13,405 nucleotides of DNA from Jimgerdemannia flammicorona (lineage: Eukaryota > Mucoromycota > Endogonomycetes > Endogonales > Endogonaceae): positions 1 to 13,405 of the forward strand of contig RBNI01004830.1 in the NCBI GenBank assembly GCA_003990745.1, written 5' to 3'. The notes below the pieces were generated by a model. That model saw only the letters and a list, made by a program, of their open reading frames with translations. It made no database searches and was not told where the DNA came from. A program made the position numbers and the translations under genes. Below, in pieces: positions 7,446-13,405 of the stretch. How positions within the stretch are numbered: position 1 is the first letter of the stretch; each line of letters starts with the position of its first letter.

Positions 7446-10400
7446 ATGATTTTCACGCCTGCGGACAACCTTCTCTTGACCAGGAAAAAAAAGAAAAAAA
7501 AAATTAAATCAAATCAGTATACAATCTCTACCTCTGTCGCCATGTTCTCCTCCAAACTTCCAACTCCCACCCTTGACGAAATCGAAACCTGGGATGAAAA
7601 CAAAGTTTTTGAACACTTTCAGCATCCCGCTTTCAGATTGAAACCCGAGCATGCGGCAATCTTGCAGGATCAGGAAGTAGACGGGATCGCTCTCGTTCAG
7701 CTTACAGAAAAGGCTCTATTGGGACCTCCGTATAACTTACGAGGTGGACCTGTGATCAAAATTATGGGTGAGATTGCTCGAATACGAGGTAACTACTGTA
7801 AAATGCATATTCTAAGCAACGGTTACGAATGGAATTCAGGGATTTATTATCGAGCGAAAATTTCGGTATCTTTGCTGACTGAAACCCAAACATTTCATTT
7901 GTATCTGACCTAGGAACGGTCGTCGGTCATCATGCCTCTCCAGAAGGTATATACGCGATTTTCTTTGGTGTGACAATCATAGTCTCAACACAAACCTGTC
8001 ATCTAAAATCGCAACATAATTTGCACTTGTAATTATTTGTAACAGCTATCGGTCAAAATGTTGCCAATGCTAGAATCGAAAACATTGAATCGGCGAGACG
8101 AATGATCGGATCGATGAGACAGAAGATCAAACCGACAATGGGTAAGCATCTTAGTAAAGAACAAATTGAACTTCATGAAAGGAAGTGTATACTTGGCGAT
8201 ATTCCGAAGGAACAACTCCGAGGTAGGTGGGTCATGTGGTTTATGGTGCAGTCATTCAAAGGGATAGAATTTCGGAATCTTCACCGAAGACGTGCATTTT
8301 GCTGATTAATGTATATACATTTCTCATCCCAGCACCATTTTCCAATTTGCCATCGGTTAGTAGCGACTGATATTTTCTTTGCCCAAATTGTCTTGATATG
8401 ACATTTATGCCATCTTTCACATGTATATAATTGGATCGTACGGGCGTGAAGAACTTAGAGATCGCCCTCGACATCCGCGACAAATGTCGCGAGCTTGACA
8501 GTTTGACCAAGCTTATGCTTAACCTTCAAGGTGCAGTGATACATTGATTTTCTCTGTTCAAGTGTGCATGCGCTGATTTCTATATACACTTATTATTTAA
8601 TTTCCAATTTCGGCTTAGATAATTCCAACCGATTTGGAAAGGAATGGAAGACGGCAAATGCTGTTCGGTGTCTTCATAGAGTCATCAAGAGCAGTTTCAA
8701 ATATCACAGCAGCATTAGGTTTGACGACGAGGCTTGGGAGTTGACGTTCGCACTATTTTCTGATCTTTAATATTTAACTTGTGTCCTTTATATATGCTTT
8801 TTGTTTATGCTCAATAATGTTTTATTTATTTTAATATCAGGATTCAGAATTTGCCAAAGGGTTTTTTGCATAAATTTCGAAATTCGGTGACGTGCATGCT
8901 GTCTGAAGTCCCTTTGAGGAAAATCAGGTATAGATATATACAAAAGTTAATTATTTTGTCTCACTTGCTAGAATGATTAATGAATAAACAAAACTGTAGC
9001 ATTAAAGATTGTGAAAAGGCTGATCCTGAAGATATAGAAGCTCTGATTAATGCTACGGACACTATCGAAATTATCGAGTAAGCTATGTTAAAGTTTATTT
9101 AATGAATTTTTTAATTTAATGCTAACATACCTTGTTATTGCTATACTTATCTAGACTACCCGAAATAGATATTTGGTGTGATCGCATTTTATCTAATGTC
9201 TTAGTTTCTCGTCTTCAACTCAGAGAATTCAATCTTTCAGGTATATCATAACAATTCCAACATCTTCGTCCAGCAGCTGTATCTCACGTTTGAAATTTCA
9301 TCTTTGGGAATTTTGTATGAAGCGTTATCAGCAACAAAAGAAAGTCAGCACTGTAACTGATTTCGTGCAAATGAACATGAATCTTCAATGTTTACAAGCA
9401 TATACGAAGTCAAACTATGGCTTGTTTTCATTGGGTTCTAACTGTCAGTTATGTATAATATTTTTTAGGCAGTAGTATTGGCAATAAGGGAGCCAGCGCA
9501 CTAGCCGAAGCGCTGAAAACGAACACGAGCTTGCAAAACCTGAACCTGAAAAGTATGTAGGAATAAAGCACATTACATTTATGCATCCGTTTAGTGTTCT
9601 GGCTGATAGTTACGCGTATAAATTTTATGTGTCCCCCTGTAGACAATCGAATTTTCGATGCGGGAGCCAGCGCACTAGCCGTGGCCCTGAAAATGAACAC
9701 GAGTCTGCAGATCCTGGATCTAGGCGGTATGTAGGAATGAAGCGCATTCTATTTTGTATTCATATTTTTTGTGTTCCAGATGACCACCACGCATATAAAT
9801 TTTATGTATTCCTCTGTAGACAATCTTATCGACAATGAGGGAGCCAGCGCACTAGCCGAAGCACTGAAAATAAACACGAGCCTGAAAACCCTGAATCTGA
9901 AACGTGTGTAGGAATGAAGCGCATATGTTTTTGCATTCATCTGTTTAGTGCTCTAGCTGACAACCATGAGTATACATTTTATGTGTTCTTCTGTAGTCAA
10001 TTTGATTGGAGAGGAGGGAGCCAGCGCACTAGCCAAAGCACTGAAAATTAACATGAGCCTGCAAAACCTGAATCTGGACGGTATGTAAGAATGAAGCGCG
10101 TCACTTTTCTGCGTTCATCTGTTTAATGTTCTTGTCTATATTCATATGTTTCCTCTGTAGACAATTGGGTTGGCGAAGTACTAAGCCTGCGGAATCTGAA
10201 TCTGGACGGTATGTAGGAATGGAGCGCATTATTTTTTTGTGTTCATCTGTTTAATGTTCTTGCCTATATTTTATGTGTTCCTTGTAGACACATGGATTGG
10301 CGAGGAGGGAGCCAGCGCACTAACCGAAGAACTGGACCTGCAAAACCTGAATTTACAACGTATGTAGGAATTAAGCGCATTATATTTTTACATTCATCTG

Positions 10401-10473
10401 TTTAGAGCACCAGCTGACCACCACTCGTATACATTTTATGTGTTCCTCTGTAGCTAATGAATGGTATTGGTGA
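7446..10473 (+). CDS. SAM-like domain / LRR protein, about 16 exons
   Basis: Exons by splice signals and frame: 7446-7788, 7914-7946, 8046-8222, 8333-8355, 8461-8530 (or from 8452), 8619-8718 (donor uncertain, up to 8745), 8841-8927, 9000-9077, 9155-9240, 9469-9552, 9643-9726, 9820-9903, 9997-10080, 10161-10208, 10288-10359, 10454-10473. These join into one frame of 490 codons, or 458 from the ATG at 7542, which sits just before the conserved-looking part. The upstream start adds a Lys-rich stretch (RKKKKKKIK). Exon 1 encodes a SAM-like domain (TWDENKVFEHF, then LQDQEVDGIALVQLTEKAL and GGPVIKIMGEIARI). Exons 3-9 are charged and helical. Exon 9 ends LQLREFNLSG, leading into ribonuclease-inhibitor-type LRRs, one per exon. 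The last exon is frameshifted and stops at 10471. Probably an intracellular protein-binding or NLR-like recognition protein without a visible NACHT; that role is inference. Possibly a 3'-damaged allele. Confidence 0.75.
9344..9400 (+). pseudogene. Fossil LRR unit inside intron 9
   Basis: Within the oversized intron 9241-9468, the stretch from 9344 aligns without gaps to the LRR exons, about 29 of 45 bases identical by eye, and reads VSTVTDFVQMNMNLQCLQA against GASALAEALKMNTSLQNLNL. The nearest upstream acceptor-like AG gives the wrong phase, so it looks like a dead repeat unit now spliced out. Confidence 0.45.
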
Positions 10474-10510
10474 TGAGGGAGCTAGTGCACTAGCCGAAGC
10501 ACTTAAAATG

Positions 10511-10549
<39 letters not shown>

Positions 10550-10560
10550 TATCTATGGAG
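10454..10560 (+). pseudogene. Disrupted last LRR exon
   Basis: The acceptor TCCTCTGTAG is intact, but relative to the other units one extra base shifts the frame, so splicing from the preceding exon gives a stop at 10471-10473. The LRR core GIGDEGASALAEALKM is still readable in the shifted frame up to 10510. The middle is replaced by an A-run, and the end (CTGTATCTATGGAGTATAT) matches the other exon ends and their donor, now weakened. Confidence 0.7.
10511..10545 (+). repeat. 35-base poly(A) run inside an LRR exon
   Basis: An uninterrupted run of 35 A's occupies the place where sister exons have AACACGAGCCTGCAAAA. It probably grew by slippage from the A-rich AAAATG/CAAAA flanks, or reflects an insertion or an assembly error. 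Confidence 0.95.
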
Positions 10561-10617
10561 TATATTGGAATGAAGCGCATTATATCTTTTTATTTATGTA
10601 TTCAATGTTGCGCTCAC

Positions 10618-11083
10618 AAATGGGGAATCGGAACATTTTAGAATGCTCAAAGTGGATTGGAAGGGATGCGAGTGGATTCATTTTTATTATTATAATGAGG
10701 GCGTTACGAGCCCCGGTTAACGATCGGCAACAATATAGGACGCCGCCAATACCTGTTGTTGCAGGATGAAAATCCGGCCATAGTTGATTATACCAGGGTG
10801 GATTCTGCGTACGAGTGGTATTAACATGCACACAGCGAAGCCGGCATGGTATTATATACTCTGATAAGACCGCCCCCCACTAATTTTATGGTGTTGATGT
10901 TACAACGCCGCTCGATTCAATAGTAATCTCCTAATCATATACATCGTTGCGCAATGTTGTGAACGACATTTCAAATCTGACTGCGCTGCATTGTTTGAAA
11001 AACTGGACATTATAAGCACAGCTTCATATACTGAGACGACAACCGGCCCAACCTGACATTCGTAGGGTGCTGATTGTGCTACT
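10618..11083. other. Intergenic; no supported gene
   Basis: Contains an ATT-rich short tract at 10681-10696, a small CCTG-TTGTTG-CAGG hairpin near 10752-10766, a run of C's near 10871, and a minus-strand frame of 83 codons (10580-10831) without recognisable domains. The lower-coordinate 3' flank of the BTB gene lies here, with no AATAAA seen. Confidence 0.45.
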
Positions 11084-12055
11084 TCAGACGATGGTAGCAG
11101 TTATTTGCCCACGAGTTTTAGATGGATGACCAGCAGGACACACGATGTTGGCACAAGCGAGTTGGGAGAAGGCCTTGAGCTGTGGAGAGTTATCTGTGAT
11201 CACATCAATGGCCGCTATCAGCAGCTTCAAACGGTGCGGACATATGAGTAACAAATCCATGTGGGGCCACATCATCAGCATCGACTCTCGCGAACGACTG
11301 TCCGCCAGGCTGACCCTCATATTCGCGCTCGGATTGCCAACCGGCTCCGTTGGGTACCCGAGGCGTTTGAGAATCGCAAGGCGTCCCAGCTTTCCAGGGG
11401 CATGCTCGGCGCGGACCCATGCCCAATCGACGACGCACAACAAGAGTTTGTCTTCAGGAGTCTTGAACGGCAAAGTGAATGTCTTGGTGCGCGTGAGGAG
11501 CAGCTCGAGCGCCTCTTCGGAAAGCCCATTGAGCTCTCCAATTTCAAGGGGACGCTGGCAGAACGGTTCTAGCAGCACGTCGTATAGTTTGCCATTCATC
11601 GGATCACCCTGAAGGGCGACCCTAACGGCTTGGTTCAGCAGCGATCTGGCATCAGCGAGGTCCTCGACATCGTTGTGCTGTTTGGCATGTACCAAGGCCA
11701 AGTCCATCAGTTTTGGTAGGCGGAGGTGCTTTGCCACTAGATACGTCTCGAAAGCTTCCAATGGTGAGAGCAAGTTGGGTCCGACGGTTTCGGTATGGAT
11801 ATAACATAGGGCGGTACGTAGAGCCGCCGATTTGACGCCCTTGAGGTGGATTCGATGATACCTAGTCGTTTCACCGTAGATTATTTCTCTGAAACCCGAC
11901 GATCTGGCACTCAGAAATGCGCCGTTGGCTCGAACCTCGGCACTGTCGACGTCGCAAACGATGGTTAGGTCGTGAAAAATCGGGTCTGTGAGAAGGACTG
12001 CAGCGTCGTCCTTCAGGCAGAGGCCCCTCTCGGGTTTTCTGGATAGACTAACCAT
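11084..12055 (-). CDS. BTB/POZ domain protein
   Basis: Intronless, 323 residues. The ATG at 12055 lies in an excellent context (CCACCATGG). Residues about 24-100 form a BTB/POZ fold: DPIFHDLTIVCDVDSAEVRA, then FLSARSSGFREIIYG (the usual L-x-x-R-S-x-x-F core, with Asn in place of the common His before it), RIHLKGVKS and ALCYIHTE. A helical stretch follows (YLVAKHLRLPKLMDLAL), then a BACK-like segment around 180-235 (LSEEALELLL, LLLCVVDWAWVRAE). BTB-BACK proteins commonly dimerise and act as CUL3 ubiquitin-ligase adaptors; no Kelch or MATH domain is visible, so the substrate-binding part is unclear. No frame damage. Several other frames are open here because of the G+C-rich coding sequence and are shadows. 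Confidence 0.85.
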   Translation of the reverse strand: MVSLSRKPERGLCLKDDAAVLLTDPIFHDLTIVCDVDSAEVRANGAFLSARSSGFREIIYGETTRYHRIHLKGVKSAALRTALCYIHTETVGPNLLSPLEAFETYLVAKHLRLPKLMDLALVHAKQHNDVEDLADARSLLNQAVRVALQGDPMNGKLYDVLLEPFCQRPLEIGELNGLSEEALELLLTRTKTFTLPFKTPEDKLLLCVVDWAWVRAEHAPGKLGRLAILKRLGYPTEPVGNPSANMRVSLADSRSRESMLMMWPHMDLLLICPHRLKLLIAAIDVITDNSPQLKAFSQLACANIVCPAGHPSKTRGQITATIV

Positions 12056-12086
12056 GGTGGAAGAGGTAGTAAAATATTTCTGGAGA

Positions 12087-12138
12087 GAGGGGGTTTCGTT
12101 TTTTGGAGAATTTACGGTTAAAGGGGTTTGACGTATAA
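12087..12138 (-). promoter_or_regulatory. Probable core promoter of the BTB gene
   Basis: On the minus strand a weak TATA-like CTTATACG (about 12132-12139) is followed by AAACCCC and, closer to the ATG, by AAACCCCCTC (12096-12087), 32-41 nt before the start codon. The ten-mer is shared with the F-box promoter. Weaker than the other two TATA boxes. Confidence 0.35.
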
Positions 12139-12853
12139 GCGTGGAATTTCCCAGACATCCTTAGAAGAGTACCACGTATATACTAAAATGATTCCCCCAA
12201 AGCATGACCACTGTGATAGATACTCGGATATGAAATCAGACGATCATGGAATGAATCTGGGAGATTTTATTTCATCACATGTTGAATGAACATTGATATA
12301 TTTCTTTTCAGTATCGAGAAAGAAATACGCATAAACTGATCATCTCCGGATGGGCGCACGAGAAGAAAGGAAAATGAACATGCTCACGACCGAGATCAGA
12401 GAGTGATTTAGACAGGGGGGCCTTGTGCAAAGTGACAATTCGGAGAAGCACGCCATACACTAACGCGATTTGGTGTCGAAACGGAGGACTCCGCCAGCAG
12501 GATATTAGAAGAAGAGTGGTATTTTAGGTAGAGATGTTAATTCTCAAGCAAAAAGTCTTTGGATCGTTTTCTATTTCACAGCAGATCATCTCACAAGCGG
12601 GATCGCGCATATTCTATTGGTGGAGTTTGATAACAATCAGTCCTTACATGAACAGTACTTTATTTTTATTTTGAAATGTTCCTTTTTGGGAGGTTTGCCT
12701 TTCACAGGAGCCCAATACGCTTGCTTGCTGCTCCATACGCGCCTCCCCCATAGTGCCGGAAGCGAAACCCGTGGCGCGTTCGAGAACGTCATTGCGAAAG
12801 CCCCCCGCTTTTTACGTGCTGATTCAATCCATTGTTGAACGCCATTCCCGGGT
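12139..12853. other. Intergenic; no supported gene
   Basis: A plus-strand frame at 12617-12838 (73 codons) shows no recognisable domain, and its N-terminal part is AT-rich chance-like sequence. No repeat, RNA gene or mobile element recognised. Confidence 0.45.
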
Positions 12854-12859
12854 CACGTG
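12854..12859. promoter_or_regulatory. CACGTG E-box beside an AT-rich repeat
   Basis: GTCACGTGAT contains a palindromic CACGTG, the core bound by bHLH factors in fungi and animals. About 20 nt downstream begins an AT repeat of TATATAATTA units (12880-12904) that could serve as a TATA element for a rightward gene. Functional use is inference. Confidence 0.3.
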
Positions 12860-12906
12860 ATATCGAGACGATTTACAAGTTATATAATTATATATAATTA
12901 TATAAG

Positions 12907-13352
12907 GAAGTTATGTCGATGCAATAATCCACGTAACGCTGAGCCACAATTCAAGCAGTTGCGCACGCTCCAGTCTAGCAGAACAATTGTCCCACAATAG
13001 CCAGACACGAATAGTGCTATACGTAATGATTGAAACGTTTCATGATTCGGAATACCATCATATTGTTTAGGACAGGGATTACGTCCGAGCTTTGCGTGCA
13101 AGCATTGTTGGAACTCTGAAGTGGTCGAATTTTCCCAGCATTGTGCTTCAAGTGTACCCTCATGTTCGGCGAGAATTCTTGACGTCGACTGGCGCTAACT
13201 ATACGACAAGCTCCTACAGCCACATCGGTGGCCTGGAGCAGCTTCTACATGTGACAGGTTCAAGCGAACTGGAGTTCGGTGCTGGTTACGAAAGGCAGGT
13301 CTGTACGCACCGGGCGGCGAGACGAAATAGGCAGGAGACTCAAATATGTTGA
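12907..13352 (+). CDS. Possible two-exon 3' gene fragment, unknown function
   Basis: From an acceptor-like ATAAG the frame reads SYVDAIIHVTLSHNSSSCAR to RIVLY at 13022. A short intron (13023-13070, GTAATG to TTTAG, 48 nt) ends in an in-frame stop that splicing removes, and the frame resumes in phase as DRDYVRALRASIVGTLKWSN, then FPSIVLQVYPHVRREFLTST, ending QETQIC and TGA at 13350-13352. The stop overlaps an AATAAA. The product of about 130 residues contains no methionine, so a start must lie in an unseen 5' exon or the gene is a remnant. Minus-strand frames overlap it but look less protein-like. I do not recognise the family. Confidence 0.3.
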
Positions 13353-13357
13353 ATAAA
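13352..13357 (+). terminator. AATAAA polyadenylation signal
   Basis: A canonical AATAAA overlaps the last base of the TGA that ends the rightward frame at 13352. A hexamer this close to a stop is unusual but occurs in compact fungal genes. It fits a plus-strand transcript ending near 13370-13385. Confidence 0.35.
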
Positions 13358-13405
13358 CCATAAGCTGCGCCTTATGCGTCTTTATGGGAAACAACCCAAA
13401 AAAAA

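Larger units (their letters stand above)
9469..10617 (+). repeat. Tandem array of exon-plus-intron LRR units
   Basis: Seven units start at 9469, 9643, 9820, 9997, 10161, 10288 and 10454, spaced 174, 177, 177, 164, 127 and 166 bp. Full units are an 84-nt exon (28 residues, core GASALAEALKxNTSLQNLNL) plus a 90-94-nt intron. Introns share the start GTATGTAGGAATGAAGCGCA, a GCTGAC branch-like word and the end TTATGTGTTCCTCTGTAG, so the whole unit was duplicated. Unit 5 lacks 36 nt of exon (no GASALAEALKxN) and its intron is 79 nt; unit 6 lacks 12 nt; both deletions keep frame. Unit 7 is frameshifted, contains a 35-A run, and its intron-like tail fades near 10617. Confidence 0.9.

Noticed and set aside
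9449..9940. Minus-strand frames such as FRLVFIFSASASALAPSL within the LRR array
   Set aside because: They arise from reading the repeated GGAGCCAGCGCACTAGCC exon core backwards; their similarity reflects the tandem repeat.
10690..10830. Possible SINE or tRNA-derived element (GGGGCTCGTAACGCCC-like B-box and an adjacent ATT-rich tract)
   Set aside because: No convincing A-box, cloverleaf, target-site duplication or second copy in the window.
11145..11612. Plus-strand frames of 155 and 103 codons
   Set aside because: Antisense shadows of the BTB gene, which has a strong start context and a recognisable fold.
1..13405. CRISPR array, bacterial operon, IS element or phage features
   Set aside because: No direct repeats with unique spacers, no transposase or terminal inverted repeats, and the splice sites show nuclear eukaryotic DNA.

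Overview
This window looks like nuclear DNA of a eukaryote, most likely an early-diverging (chytrid-like) fungus. The reasons are short GT-AG introns of about 50 to 230 nt, TATA-box promoters with A or G at -3 of the start codon, A/T homopolymers and a TA microsatellite, and family types common in fungi (F-box-like, BTB, SAM-like plus ribonuclease-inhibitor-type LRR). The organism assignment is inference. There is no operon structure, and I recognise no tRNA, rRNA, CRISPR or transposon.

Layout: 1-795 (+) is the 3' end of a Gln/Lys/Glu-rich coiled-coil gene ending in a membrane-anchor-like tail, broken by small frameshifts. 1270-1655 (+) holds a possible two-exon remnant whose intron contains a T-rich/TA microsatellite. 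2152-2739 (-) is an intact intronless zinc-finger gene with a TATA box. 3307-4440 (-) carries fragments of what looks like a decayed multi-exon gene. 4578-5891 (-) is an intact intronless F-box-like/leucine-rich protein. 5970-7400 is mostly empty and AT-rich. 7446-10473 (+) is the centrepiece: a gene of about 16 exons with an N-terminal SAM-like domain, a helical middle region and a C-terminal LRR array in which each 84-nt exon encodes exactly one 28-residue repeat. 11084-12055 (-) is an intact intronless BTB protein. 12907-13352 (+) may contain exons of another gene, ending next to an AATAAA signal.

Functionally the intact genes are adaptor or recognition proteins. F-box and BTB proteins usually bring substrates to cullin ubiquitin ligases, and SAM/LRR proteins mediate protein binding. 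Nothing in the sequence shows that they act together. The three intact minus-strand genes have no introns, while the LRR gene is intron-rich and has been reshaped by tandem duplication of an exon-plus-intron unit of about 176 bp, with internal deletions, a 35-A tract and loss of its 3' end. This looks like a fast-evolving accessory region containing both live and decaying genes.
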